A program made the position numbers and the translations under genes. Positions 25,992 through 37,838 of a DNA stretch of 64,000 nucleotides are shown here, piece after piece (positions within the stretch are counted from its first letter, which is position 1; each line of letters begins with the position of its first letter). The notes beneath the pieces are model-generated. The model was not told the DNA's origin. It ran no database searches and saw only the letters and a list, made by a program, of their open reading frames with translations. The stretch lies in NCBI GenBank assembly GCA_030737835.1, contig CM060855.1:3590478-3654477 (forward strand). The letters run 5' to 3'. The stretch is from Acorus gramineus (taxonomy: Eukaryota > Streptophyta > Magnoliopsida > Acorales > Acoraceae).

Positions 25992-28145
25992 TCAAGAATT
26001 TTGGTCGCAAACTCGTCGCATCCCGATTTCATACACCAGCTTCTTGAATGTTGATGTCGACAAAGCTTTAGTAAACAAATCTGCAAGATTGTCCTTTGAC
26101 TGAATTTGTTGAACATCAATTTCATGTCTCTGCTGGAGCTCATGAGTGTAAAAGAATTTTGGAGAAATATGCTTTGTTCTATCACCCTTGATATATCCCC
26201 CTTTGATTTGAGCAATGCATGCTGCATTGTCTTCATATATAGTTGTTGGAACATCTGTAATGAGAGATAGTCCGCATGCAGTACGAATATGATGAACCAA
26301 AGACCTTATCCACACGCATTCCCGGCTTGCTTCGTGGAGTGCAAGAATCTCAGAGTGGTTAGAAGACGTGGCGACCAAAGTCTGTTTCGTAGATCGCCAA
26401 GAGATTGCTGTGCCACCGCAAGTGAATACATAGCCTGTTTGTGAGCGAGCCTTGTGAGGATCTGAAAGATATCCTGAATCTGCATAACCCTTTAGTTGTG
26501 CACCATTATTGGAATCCTTTGCATAGAATAGACCCATGTCTGACGTTCCACGAAGATAACGAAAAATGTGCTTCACACCATTCCAATGCCTTCGAGTTGG
26601 TGCAGAGCTAAATCTGGCCAATAAATTAACTGAAAATGCAATGTCAGGTCTAGTGCATTGGGCCAAATATAATAAGGCACCAATTGCACTAAGATATGGT
26701 ACTTCAGGACCAAGAAGATTTTCAGTATCTTCTTTTGGACGAAAAGGGTCCTTCTTTGGGTCAAGTAACCTTACTACCATTGGAGTACTTAATGGATGAC
26801 ATTTGTCCATATTAAAACGCTTCAGGATTTTTTCAACATATGTTGTTTGATGAACAAGTATCCCATTTGAACTTTGCTCAATTTGCAAGCCGAGACAATA
26901 TCTTGTTTTTCCAAGATCTTTCATTTCAAACTCCTTTTTCAGATATTCGGAAGCCTTTTCGAGCTCTTCAGGAGTCCCAATTAGATTAATATCATCAACA
27001 TATACTGCAATAATGGTAAATCCGAGTTCCGTTTTCTTAATAAATATACAGGGGCATATTGGATCATTGACATATCCTTCTTTTATTAAGTACTCACTAA
27101 GACGGTTATACCACATTCGTCCAGATTGCTTTAACCCATACAAGGATCGTCTTAGCTTGATTGAGTACATGTTTCGTGGTTTTGCTTCAGGCAATTTTAG
27201 TCCTTCAGGAACTTTCATATAAATGTCGGTATCTAATTTTCCATATAAATATGCAGTAACCACATCCATTAGCTGCATGTCAAGTCCTTCTGAGACTACA
27301 AGACTAATTAAATACCGAAATGTGATTGTGTCCATCACAGGAGAATATGTCTCTTCAAAATCTATCCCAGGTCTCTGCAGGAAACCCTGTGCCACAAGAC
27401 GAGCTTTGTATCTAACAATCTCGTTTCTTTCATTTCGTTTTCTCGCAAACACCCATTTACATCCTACTGGTTTAACACCTTCAGGGGTTAGGACTACTGG
27501 TCCAAATACTTGGTGTTTTGCAAGTGAATCCAATTCTGTTTGAATAGCAGCTTTCCATTGTGGCCAACAATTTTTTCGTCTGCATTCATCCACTGAACGT
27601 GGTTCTAAATCATTATCTGAAATGATTTCTGTAGCTACTGCAAATGAGAATATATCATCAACAAGCACTTGCTTTCGATCCCACAATATTTGTGAATTTG
27701 CATAATTTATGGAAATTTCTTCATTTCCATGTACTTGTTCTTCATGCACGGGCGTCACTTCAGGGACGTCAGTCTCTTCAGGGACTTGTGTCACTTCAGG
27801 GACTTCTTCCTCTGTAGGAGTTATTATTGTGGGTCTTTCAAGTGTTTCATACTCTTCTAGAGAATTATTCTTCATTGTTTTTCTCCTTCGGGGAGCTGAA
27901 TCTTTTGAGCCTATAGGTCTTCCACGCTTCAGGCGTGTTTTTGTTGATTCATTAGCCGGCATATTAACAGTTTTTCCTATTGGAACATTAATTCGAGCTG
28001 GAGTATTAGCAGCTGGAATATGTGATTTCATCACTTTTGCTGCATCATTGAATGCATCTGGCAATTGATGCGCAATTCTTTGAAGATGAGTGATTCTTTG
28101 CACTTCAGTTTCACATTGATTAGTGCGAGGATCAAGATGAGACAA
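25992..28145 (-). CDS. Copia pol fragment: reverse transcriptase and RNase H
   Basis: A 717-codon open frame. Residues 1-160 are a low-complexity linker rich in PEVT and EE. The RT domain begins near residue 195 (PQWKAAIQTELDSL) and contains the first catalytic Asp at 294 (LMDVVTAYLYG) and YVDD at 382-385. RNase H begins near 550, with GYADSGY (Asp556), SNHSE (Glu599) and YEDN (Asp639), and ends shortly after DNLADLFTKAL. All catalytic residues I can check are present and there is no internal stop, although the rest of the element is broken. The first Met is simply the first in the frame; in an intact element this would be the end of one gag-pol polyprotein. Confidence 0.95.
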   Translation of the reverse strand: MSHLDPRTNQCETEVQRITHLQRIAHQLPDAFNDAAKVMKSHIPAANTPARINVPIGKTVNMPANESTKTRLKRGRPIGSKDSAPRRRKTMKNNSLEEYETLERPTIITPTEEEVPEVTQVPEETDVPEVTPVHEEQVHGNEEISINYANSQILWDRKQVLVDDIFSFAVATEIISDNDLEPRSVDECRRKNCWPQWKAAIQTELDSLAKHQVFGPVVLTPEGVKPVGCKWVFARKRNERNEIVRYKARLVAQGFLQRPGIDFEETYSPVMDTITFRYLISLVVSEGLDMQLMDVVTAYLYGKLDTDIYMKVPEGLKLPEAKPRNMYSIKLRRSLYGLKQSGRMWYNRLSEYLIKEGYVNDPICPCIFIKKTELGFTIIAVYVDDINLIGTPEELEKASEYLKKEFEMKDLGKTRYCLGLQIEQSSNGILVHQTTYVEKILKRFNMDKCHPLSTPMVVRLLDPKKDPFRPKEDTENLLGPEVPYLSAIGALLYLAQCTRPDIAFSVNLLARFSSAPTRRHWNGVKHIFRYLRGTSDMGLFYAKDSNNGAQLKGYADSGYLSDPHKARSQTGYVFTCGGTAISWRSTKQTLVATSSNHSEILALHEASRECVWIRSLVHHIRTACGLSLITDVPTTIYEDNAACIAQIKGGYIKGDRTKHISPKFFYTHELQQRHEIDVQQIQSKDNLADLFTKALSTSTFKKLVYEIGMRRVCDQNS

Positions 28146-28870
28146 AGATGGAGTTTGCCATGTAAGTTCACGTCGTTCTTCTGGCGACGGATTCTCCCCC
28201 TAACGACGGGAATATTGTCTCATCAAAATGACAATCCGCAAATCGAGCGGTAAAAACATCCCTGTCAATGGTTCAAGATATCTTATAATAGAAGGAGAAT
28301 CTACTTTGTATGATAAATATGTCATCGATGATCATTTATTTGCGATTCCACATTTCTCTTATATGCATATAAAATATAGAGATCTTAATATTATTAGGTA
28401 CCTTTTCCTCTTCAAGAGTTTGTGTAGTCACTTCTGGAACTCGTTTCTCTTCATGGACATTATACTCTTCTAGAGTTTTAGAGAAAGTGGATCTATTGTT
28501 CATAATCTCTTCTGGAACATTATGTATAACTTCTTCTGGAGCATTATTAGAGCATGATTTTACATTTGATCTCCACTTCTGGGGAGCTGAATTTTTTTTT
28601 GAACCTATAGGTCTATCACGCATCTGGCGTGCATTAGGAATTTGATTTTCACGTTGAGCGGTACGTGAGTCTAGATAAGACAGAGTGGATGTATTCCACG
28701 ATAATTCTCGTTGTTCTTCAGGAACAGATCGTACTTCAGGTACGTTCTTCCCTCCCCCTAACGACGGGAATATTGTCTCATTAAAATGGAAATCCACAAA
28801 TCATGCGGTAAAAACTATCATCGAGCAAAAGAATCTTCTAGTTCTTTAGTATATGCCCAAATGAATAGTT
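28146..28870 (-). pseudogene. Duplicated linker region between integrase and RT
   Basis: Minus-strand sequence at 28336-28797 repeats the block just downstream (27700-28250). Both contain a stretch like NETIFPSLGG or its frameshifted equivalent, an EEQREL/EERREL segment, a SxLSxLDxRT segment, RPIGSKxSAP and a run of EE-VPEV repeats, and both end before ILWDRK/EMWNRK. The upstream copy is slightly diverged and interrupted, so the linker has been duplicated locally by about 600 bp. FNETIFPSLGG is the block that follows integrase in intact copia elements. Confidence 0.75.
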
Positions 28871-28929
28871 CAACGCATCATCGTGTACCATGGATATCCG
28901 AGACGATTATGTCAAATCATAAAGATCAT

Positions 28930-29190
28930 AGAACTTCTAGTTTATATGAGTAAATATGGATATTTATAATAACCCTTAGGAGAGAGCATAAAGCTTTTCT
29001 AATGTATGCTTCTGGCATGAGACATTATTAATGCATAGATACTCCATAATTTTAAAATGGCATATGTTGAGATAGGTATCTTCAGTAGACTTCTTCTGGA
29101 TCTACATGAATACAATGCATCGTTGATACAAAATTTTGTATCTCTTGATAACATGATATCTGCCCTTCTGGAGCCTTCGACCAAGTTTAT
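28930..29190 (-). pseudogene. Copia protease/pre-integrase remnant
   Basis: The minus-strand frame reads RADIMLSRDTKFCINDALYS, a segment characteristic of the copia region just before the GAG-pre-integrase domain. Continuation in another frame yields EYLCINNVSCQKHTLEKLYA, matching the pre-integrase consensus. A frameshift therefore lies near 29090. The integrase catalytic core expected next is not found between here and 28870. Confidence 0.6.
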
Positions 29191-29879
29191 AATACCAAAA
29201 ATAATATTATCATTTGCATTAATTAATGTTAAACTCAAAAAATAAGATAAATATGAAAGTGCATTTCATATAATAAAAAAAAATAAAGACGTAAATATAA
29301 AATTGACAAATATCTAATCATATATCAAGTACATGACCAATAAAGAGTTTAAGCGTACTTCAGGTATGCAACCAATTTAAAGATTTGGACGTACTTCAGG
29401 TACGTGACCAAAATTATGTTATGAAATACCAAATAGATGACAATAATTTTCCTTTGCATTTTAGGGGTTTGTTATGCAACTTTTGCCTTGCTTTAGTTTA
29501 ATAGCAAATCACTTCTAGTGATTTGAGATATTTTACAAACTTTATGATTGTTGTGCTTTCTCAACTATATAAATCATGATCTCATCATTCATGACCACAA
29601 CTTCCATGGCGAACATAAAATAAAATGCATTTACTTCGGGTAATGATGCTATGCCATTGAGTTGAGTTACATGATATTTTAAAAAAATCGTTGTTCGGCA
29701 ACGAGAATATATAAAATTAATGCTCTCAATATTGCTACAACTGGAGCATATTTGAGGCATAATGGCCGGTGGACCTTTGTCAATGAGGTATTAATCTTTA
29801 AATCCTCTTCATTATGATGATGATGGTGAAATCTAATCATAATTTACATGTTCCTGCTGGGATACATGGATCTTTTTTT
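29191..29879 (-). other. Decayed gag region or leader of the copia element
   Basis: AT-rich DNA with stops in every frame. Two 'gtacttcaggta' units (29355 and 29393) echo the leader array. No nucleocapsid CCHC knuckle is visible, so most of gag appears lost. Confidence 0.35.
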
Positions 29880-30292
29880 TTTTATTTGGTCCTTCAAGGA
29901 CCCAAAAATATATCATATAACTTTTGTTTGGTCCTACAGGGACACGAGCAATCATGATTTTTGTATAGTCCTTCAGGGATAGAACAAAATAAAATTTTAC
30001 ATGATCCTTCAAAGATTCATATAATCATAATTTTTGTACAGTCCTTCAGGGATAAAATAAAATAAAATTTGTATGATCCTTCATGGATACAATATAATCA
30101 TAGTCCTTCAGGGACATTTTTAATCATATCTTTTACATGATTCTTCAGGGATCCATGTAATAATTTTTGTAGTCCTTCAGGGATAGAATAAAATTTGCAT
30201 GGTCTTATTGGAACACATTATTCATAACTTCTACATGGTCCTTCAGGGATCCATGTAAATACAATTTTTGTATGATCCTATAGGGACACATG
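29880..30292. repeat. Leader tandem array with core TCCTTCAGGGA
   Basis: About 12 degenerate units, starting near 29890, 29930, 29969, 30003, 30039, 30075, 30101, 30139, 30170, 30202, 30237 and 30274, spaced roughly 30-40 bp. Each has a core close to TCCTTCAGGGA, itself a near-palindrome, separated by AT-rich spacers. It lies between the 5' LTR and the remains of gag. Confidence 0.8.
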
Positions 30293-30791
30293 ACATTGTA
30301 ACATTAAAATGAATCTCAAATCAAATATAAATATCAAATTAATTGATATTTGTGAGAACTTCTGGTTCTACACATAGATGTATAATATTTAAATTTTAAT
30401 AAAAGATGACAAACATGAACAGTTACATGAAAAATAAATAATCAAATGATAGATGCCGCATACTGTTGCATGGAAAATTGCATACTAGTTTTCATAAATT
30501 AATCATATCATAACATATGTATGGAAATTTTCACGGGGATTGCATGCATGGAAAATAAAAGATAGATGTATGCAGTACATCAGATGAAAATAAAAGATAG
30601 ATGTATACGGGTTCTACACATAATTTGCATACGGTTCCATGCATATTGAAAAAAATTAATCATATGTATGTAGTAGATGATTTACATAAAAATACATAAC
30701 ATCAAAGGGGAGTATATTTTTTATATAGATCATTAAGAACCCATCGATACAAACCTTTCTCTTTAACAAAGAGCTTCTCGTGCTGATAACG

Positions 30792-31080
30792 TGTTGTAAA
30801 CTAAATAGAATATGATATATAAGAGTATATAAACAAAGCACACAAGTATAGAAGAGAAGTAGAGAGAGATTCTTATTCACTATTTGTTGGTTAATGGAAT
30901 AATAGAGGTGCATAGAGGAATCCCAAAAGTGGAGAGTTACAAGTCTACAGAGGTGAGGGGAGATAGTAAGGCAACAATAATGAGAGTGTTATGGAATAAA
31001 AGAGTGGGGAAGGTTATGGAGTTGAAAGTGGGGGAGGTTATGGGTTAGAGAAGTGGTGGTTATCCACCGTATTCATAACA
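30792..31080 (-). repeat. 5' LTR of the copia element
   Basis: 289 bp with TG...CA ends, paired with 25436-25741. Immediately inside it, on the minus strand, the sequence CGTTATCAGCACGAGAAGC includes TATCAG as in the initiator-Met primer site (TGGTATCAGAGC), so this is the likely primer-binding region, although the rest does not match that tRNA. Confidence 0.92.
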
Positions 31081-31279
31081 TTATGTTAATTGTAGGTCAT
31101 TTTTGTACCACAAGTCTTTTTTGTGTCATAGTTTATTAATATAAATTTATCTCTTTCAGACCACATCAGTCATGCCAAACGACCAGTCGAAGCATTTAAT
31201 GTTGGAATATGTTACGAATTACTTCGAGACCGCGTAGCGAATATCTTTACTTTAAACGATACATGTTCCCACTTCAAAC

Positions 31280-32072
31280 TAGACCTCTCCACAGGTCAGG
31301 TAGGGAGTGGACTCGGATCCGATTTGTGATAGGACTTGGCGGGTCCGGGTCTAATCCAGGACCCGACGGGTCCGGAAAAATGTGGACCCGGACCTGTCAG
31401 ACCCGGGTCAGGTCCTGGTCCGACCCAACCCGGATGGTTGGGTAAAAAAAAAAAAAAGAAGAGCTCATATATTTGTTTGCCTTATCATTCTATTTGAAAT
31501 TTTTTTTATAATAAAACATTATTGTTAATGAGACTATGTTTGAATATAATTTTATACAATTCAAAAGAAGTAAATAAATTATTAAACAACATCCAAAACA
31601 ATAATCACTAACATAAAAAACATATTAACCTAAATAACATTCAAAACAATATTAACCTAAACAACATTCAAAACAATAAACACTAACATATTAACCTAAA
31701 TAATAAACATAAATCATGCAACAAACTAATTAATCATACAAATTTAAAAACTAATAAGTTAATTATCCAAAACAAACCGATTTATAGGATTGTTATGATT
31801 ATGATTTATGAACTTGTAGATACAAAAAAAAATTAAGTAAGAAATAAAATTATGTATCAACTAATACTAATGATCTTATAATATATGAGCATATTTTAAT
31901 AAAACAATCGGGTCTCGGGTCCAACGGGTCGGGGCGGGGTGGACCCGGACCCGACCCGTTTGTTTGTTCGGGTCCGTCGGGTCGGGTCCAAATCGGGTCG
32001 GGTATATTACACGTGTAATCGGGTCCGGATCGGGTCGGGTCCGGGTCTGGACCCGACCCATTGACAGGCCTA
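31280..32072. mobile_element. hAT-type non-autonomous element with GGGTC-rich arms
   Basis: 793 bp flanked by the perfect 8-bp duplication CTTCAAAC (31272-31279 and 32073-32080). The left end reads TAGACCTCTCCACAGGTCAG and the right end on the reverse strand TAGGCCTGTCAATGGGTCGG. Both arms then carry dense GGGTC/GACCC repeats (31310-31440 and 31910-32060) around an AT-rich, non-coding middle. The 8-bp duplication is diagnostic for the hAT superfamily. No transposase. Confidence 0.88.
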
Positions 32073-32080
32073 CTTCAAAC

Positions 32081-35000
32081 AAAGTTGCTGTAGGAATTCT
32101 TTATAAATTCACTCTTGAATACAACGAAGATTTACAGTCAGTGAAATGAAAATCTAAACCGACTCTCTTTAATTGTTGTTTTTTTATGACAGATAGATGT
32201 AAGTCTTAACATTATTTTGAAAAATAGAATTGAGTAAGTTTTTTGAGGAAGAAGAAAATAGTTTTCTGCATATCCGATCTCCTTTTTAAAGACCAAATTA
32301 TAGCTGTTCTCAACAGTTATCAGAATTGTTTCCAACAGTTATAATTGTCTGATAGTTAAATTCGAATTTCAAATTTAAATCTCAACCACTTAATCTCATT
32401 CTCAATCAATGGCTCTTTGATTGATCTTTAAGATCTAACAGTAGTATTTAATTAATCGGATTTTCACATAATGTGTAACACAAAATGTTTAAAATTAATG
32501 CACTATAAAAATGTTATAAACATTTAATGCAACTGATACTTGTTAATTAATTATAAAATGCGATGCACGTGCAAACCCATGTACACTTATACTTGTTACA
32601 CATCAACAACATGTGTGTCATGACCTCCTTTATATACCACTCTAATTTAAACCATTTAATCAATATAGGACTATTTGAAAACTTTTTTTTACAAAATCTA
32701 AAGTTACAATACAAAAAAAATAAAATTAAATGAAAATATGATTTTATTAAATCACATTCAACATTTAAGAGTTCACATGTTAATTCAAACCATCTGTTGA
32801 GGACTTTCTTTTTCCCCTCCCTTTCTATTAATCTTTCCACAGAAGCTCAATTATGCTATTTGATTTTAGTCTAACCATATTTGCATTAAGTGGCTGAAAT
32901 GATTCAATCCTGAATGACTACCATATCAATTTTTATGTTTATTATATGTACATAGAGAAATTAATTATAAAATGTACACTGAGACGTACTCAAGAATGAC
33001 TTGACCCAGACAAAGACTAAAAAAAAAACTATAGTCCTGAGAGAAGAATAGAAGCTTCTGATTGTGAAAACCATGGTCCATGTATAAGAACTTTTCCTCT
33101 TCCTCTTTGTATCACAAAAGGGTTGCTTTCATTGATTTTTTTGACACTTGATCCAGTAGTACTCATTTGACTTGTTCTTGAATTGACCTGAATAAACTAA
33201 AAATAGTGTTCCAACAAAAAGAATCTTCAGGAGAGCTGGTAAGTGAAGATTTGAGCTTCTGGATTGACTGTAGGGTCACCATGATCAAGTCTTAAAACAT
33301 TTATTATCCAAATACGCGGTTTAATTAACTCAGGATAGTTGATTTGTTCATGATATTGTAGTTTGTAATTCATTAAACGTGCTGAATTGATCAAAGATTA
33401 CTACATAAGCTACACTTTGACGAATTCGATCAATAAACATTACGCGTAGGCTCGCAATATTTAATTTGCCTCCTTCATGAAAACATGGAAAGTTAAGGCT
33501 TCAATTAATATTTTTTTGGTTACAAAATATATGAAGTTCTTCATACAATATAATTCCTCTAAAATTTTTCTTCGACTCTAATTCCTAAACATTTAGTTTA
33601 TGTGACTGAAAAATTAATGGTATAACATGACCAAATTTTTGAAGGTACAATAAATGATGTTTGAAACATTTGAAGGTTGGCAATGTCAAAATATAAAAAT
33701 TATTTTAAATGATTTATTTGTATAATATTACTCGTAGAAGAAGTAATAGGAAATCTTGAGGCAGTCTATCATCTTGACTCAGACAGGATGCATGTGCATG
33801 AACATTCAACCTCACCATGGACTGCTATCTTGACCCAACTACACATTATGACATGAATCCTCCATGTCCTTTCCTGGACCATTCAATCCCTCCATGAACT
33901 TGAGTCCTTTTCACTGAACTGTCTTGGGACCTTGGCAGAAAATGACCTCTCTCAAGAATAAAAAAAAATGTAGATAAAACAATGTTGTCAGGAGTTTGGG
34001 TAGGAACAAAACCAAAGTTTTCTCCTTGTTGATTATTTTTTATAAAAGAAAAATATATTCTAGTTGTTTGAACAATGTGGCTGACTTTTGGGTTAAGCAT
34101 TAGGATCTGCCACATGTCATTAATTACTATTATAACTATTGGTTTCACAAGAAATTTCATTTTTGCTCTTCAAAGAAATATTTTTGCTGCCTCAATTTTT
34201 CATAGCTGCAATTGTTATTTATTTTCTTCACAACATTTTCAGGATCCGCCACATGCGATTAGTGTTTGTTTGTTTGTTACTTTTTTTTAAAAATAAAGAT
34301 GGGAGGTCTCCAAGTTTTGTTAAAAGTTGGTCAGTCCAAAAGAGTATATAAAAAAGCTATCCATTATGTCAAATTTAAGATACAAGAGTAACGAAAAAGG
34401 AAGGATAATGTTCTGCGTACAACTTCTTTTTCAACCTCAATTCTAATTCACGTACACATGTTTTAATTTTAATAAAAATAGTATATACATGTTTTTTTTA
34501 AAAATAAAGATATATTCTAATATAATGTATAGATACATTTATAAAAAAATAAAAGTTCATATTGAAATATATATCTCATTAATGTAAATATATAATTATA
34601 TATAAAATTAAAAAAAAAAACTCTATCTAATATCACTCAAAAGTAAACAATAAACTATAAGCCAATTATAATGTTAGAAAATCACAGTAGGATAACCATC
34701 TTTTCCACTGGGATCAATTCTCAACCAGCACAATGATTGCTTCAATCACTAATGATGAAGGAAATGATCCATTTCCATGTGTTTTCCAAATAAGGGCACT
34801 CTCCTTCGAAAACAGTGGCATTCCACAATAACACATCCTTGTGAGAAAGACTTCTATATTTTTGTCTTGATACTTCTCTTTTTAGGTGAGGTTTGGTTTT
34901 TTTTTTTTTTTTTCCAACCATCTCACGTGTGTGATGAATATTTTGCTAACTCTCTTTAAATTCCCCAAGCCTATCCAAGTAAAAAGAAGTTGATTTATGA

Positions 35001-35913
35001 ATGAAAAAATAACATATTTAATCCTATATGTAGCCTCATTTGCAATCCATATTGATTTAAAAAAAAAAAATATACACTCGCTTATTAAAGTAAATATTGT
35101 TATATGAATTTAATGTATTCTTTCTTTGAAAAAAAAAAATTACAACCCCGGCCTATACATTATGATAGAGCTTATACTTATATACTACATATACTATTGT
35201 AGTATATAGAATTACAAACAGACCTATAAAACAGACTAAGTATAATAACACTCTTTGTGAATAGATGCTCCTTTCCCTCACCCCTGTTACAAAGAATACA
35301 AGAAATGTCAATGGAATGATTCCATTTACTCAAGTTCACATGTGTAAGTAATTTGTGATGGGTGATTTTAGTACTATGGATGACACTTGAAAATCTTGAA
35401 AACAAAAAGGAAGAAGTTTTAGAAGATTAGAGATGATGGTTATGAGAAGAATGAATTTTCCACCTAAGCTCAACCATCTTCCTTAATTTCAATTCCAAAA
35501 TCCTTCAATCAAACCATTCCTACCCATTCTTCAGATCCGAGGGTCCGTTTGGATCCGTGTTGGATAGATGCACTATGAGAAAATATGAAAATCCCAAACG
35601 CAGATCTGAACGCTTTTTTTGTTTTTTTTGTTTGTGTATATTTTCCTGTGTTTGAAAAAATATGCTATTTTAACAAGAATTTCAATATCTTAATGTTTTA
35701 ATCTCTGGTCAAAAGCTTTCTTAGACAACTAAGATGAAGTGGCAAGAGATAGATTGAAGGAAAGTTATCAACCAAACAACCAAAAATTCTTGTTCTATTT
35801 AGAAATACTTTAATGAGATTGATGCCAAGAATGAAACTCTTGCAGAAATTGATATGGAATTATGAAGTCGATTTGAAATATCTCGTTAGAATAATTTTTT
35901 TTTTTTTTTTTGA
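32081..35913. other. Long AT-rich intergenic stretch, no gene recognised
   Basis: Frames are short and lack domain signatures. Minor items: a 15-17-bp T run near 34893-34911, an A/T-rich patch at 34430-34630, and a possible small element end 'gggtccgtttggatccgt' at 35540 facing 'aaacgcagatctgaacgc' at 35595. Confidence 0.4.
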
Positions 35914-36161
35914 GTAAGTTTTGGGCATTTCCATTTCAAAAACTTTTAAACCGGAGAATGTTCGATAGAATAAGCTTTATTCCCTTGATATATTCTTCTG
36001 AGCCATCACGAATGGCGAAATACCTAGATAGGATTAAGTAAGTTTTAGGCATTTCCATTTCAAAAACTTTTAAAATGGACAATGTTCGATAGAATAAACT
36101 TTATTCCCTTGATATATTCTTCTGAGCTATCACGAATGGTGAAATACCTAAGATAGGATTA
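35914..36161. repeat. 124-bp tandem duplication
   Basis: Units begin at 35914 and 36038 (gtaagttttgggcatttcca and gtaagttttaggcatttcca). They agree apart from a few substitutions ('aaaccggagaatg' against 'aaaatggacaatg', 'agccatcacg' against 'agctatcacg') and one indel. No coding sense is evident. Confidence 0.9.
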
Positions 36162-36225
36162 CACATTCACATAGATATAAATATATAATATCAACTTATA
36201 AATTAATTCTGGATAAACATGAATC

Positions 36226-36898
36226 TGTTGGAATTAAGTGACCAAAAATGCATTCATACCATTAAATCAATGCATATTATTGGATGATGTTGAAACGGTT
36301 GCAATAACCTCATGCAACGTTTCATTCCAAATCGGTTTCATTTCTATACAATGGTTAAAATTCATAATTGCATGCGTTGTGGAGAATGAAATGGTGAAAC
36401 CGAAAAATATATAATCTTATACGCACATTATTTATTTCGGTTGATTAATATTGATGCTTATATAAATGACTCATGCATCCTTTGATTAATAATGAATATG
36501 AAGTGAGATCATCAACCAAGCTCCCATTCCATATACTCTAAAATACTTCTTATCGATCTGATCTTGATCAAACCTTATCTATTCCATTCCGGGCATCGAC
36601 AATACAAGGATTTAGTTTGAGGACTCCATTTGATCGCATCACGGGGAGTCAGTTTTATCTCGTAGGTCGAGTTGTATCTCGGAAACGTTATGTCGATGAA
36701 ACTCCGTACGTATGGAGGACATATTCGTTTCAAGGATAGCATCTCCTATGTGCCTCTTAACCTGCAGATTCCAACTCTTTTTCTCTCTATATTATTATCT
36801 TTATATTATAAATCATATTATACATGAGTTCTTCAAATTGATTTTTGAGATACAACATTTTTCATGATTTCTGATAATTAGTTCTCACATAATCAACA
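36226..36898 (+). repeat. Candidate solo LTR, low confidence
   Basis: The block starts TGTTGGAATTAAGTGACC and has a TATA-like cttatataaatgac at about 36456, followed by a more GC-rich transcribed-looking stretch (36510-36780). A possible end is AATCAACA at 36898. Flanking 5-mers (GAATC and TAACC) do not match. It resembles a copia LTR in layout only. Confidence 0.3.
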
Positions 36899-37283
36899 TA
36901 ACCTACCATAGGTGAGTAGGACAAAGCTCACTTTGATAAGAATTAATATCCAAAAATAAATCTATATATCTCTTAACCATAAAAAAGCTATATCTAGTGA
37001 TTATAAATCTCCAGCTATTCTTTTTATTTTCCTGATATTTTCAAAATTATATTTGAAATTCCTATAATTTGTGCTATTATATATAAATAGGGTTTTACAT
37101 TAAGGTGCTAATGACAACGAGTTCTCGAAAGCTTTTCTATAGGTAAAATTTAATTAAACCCCCACAAAGAATATATTTTTTCAAAAAATCACTCGTATTA
37201 AAATTTTTATTGAATAAATTATAAAAAAAAAATCCAATCAAATATAAAAATATAAGCATTCAAATATACTCATTGAGGGTTCT

Positions 37284-37302
37284 CCCCCCCCCCCCCCCCC
37301 CC
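37284..37302. repeat. Poly-C tract (19 C)
   Basis: Nineteen consecutive C. A comparable tract of 16 C lies at 55262-55277. Homopolymers of this length are prone to sequencing error. Confidence 0.9.
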
Positions 37303-37448
37303 AAGTGATTTTGTGAGGATTGATTAAATACCCCTGTACACATGACACACCAAAAAATAATAATAATAAGCCATGCATAACTTCATATGGTTTTTAATCA
37401 TTCAATCCCCGTCCCCACTCCCAAGTACAACCGAAAAAAAAAAAAAAA

Positions 37449-37838
37449 GATTTTTAGTTTTAAGTATCTGTAAACATGTCTATTTAGGGATGGATCGTTC
37501 GCTTTTTCATATTTTTTTTTTAGTCTCCATATTCAACTGTCCATATATCGTTAATTTGTGAAATTTTATTTATTTTTAAGTCCTTATAAACTATGTTATT
37601 TATTGATTAGTCCCACCCTTCTTCATATTTTATAGTGACTAATAACTAAATATAATAATTTATAAGAACTTAAAAATAAAATCACATTTCACAAATTAAC
37701 GGTGTATGGACGAACGTTTGATGGAGGGACTAAAAACCAAATAAACGGTTGAATATGGGGGCTAAAACAGAAATATGAAGAAGTGAGGGATCGATCCCTA
37801 AATAGACATGTTTACAGGGACTTAAAACTAAAAATTGG
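37449..37838. mobile_element. Foldback MITE F1, copy 2
   Basis: The left arm gatttttagttttaagt..tctgtaaacatgtctattta is mirrored at the right by taaatagacatgtttacagg and acttaaaactaaaaatt. Internal blocks 'tatttagtgat'-like and 'ggagggactaaaaaccaaat' match copies 1 and 3. The left end runs into a poly-A stretch, so the target duplication cannot be read. Confidence 0.75.

Larger units (their letters stand above)
25436..31080 (-). mobile_element. Ty1-copia LTR retrotransposon, degenerate
   Basis: Two LTRs (25436-25741 and 30792-31080) begin TGTTGTAAAC and end with ATTCA(C/T)AACA in plus orientation. They are flanked by the perfect 5-bp repeat TTATG at 25431-25435 and 31081-31085. The pol frame is on the minus strand, so the right LTR is the 5' one. 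Order on the minus strand: 5' LTR, TATCAGCACG primer-site region, leader with a repeat array, decayed gag/protease region with a pre-integrase piece (about 28930-29190), no recognisable integrase core, a duplicated linker, RT-RNase H, purine tract AAGGGGGAG, 3' LTR. The LTRs differ by substitutions and an indel, so the insertion is not recent. It cannot be autonomous. Confidence 0.93.

Noticed and set aside
29890..30290. Regularly spaced repeats considered as a CRISPR-like array
   Set aside because: This is a plant retrotransposon leader; the units are degenerate and spacers are AT-rich repeats, with no cas genes.
31209..31445. Gly/Arg/Pro-rich frames in the GGGTC repeats
   Set aside because: They arise from the terminal repeats of the hAT element and are not proteins.
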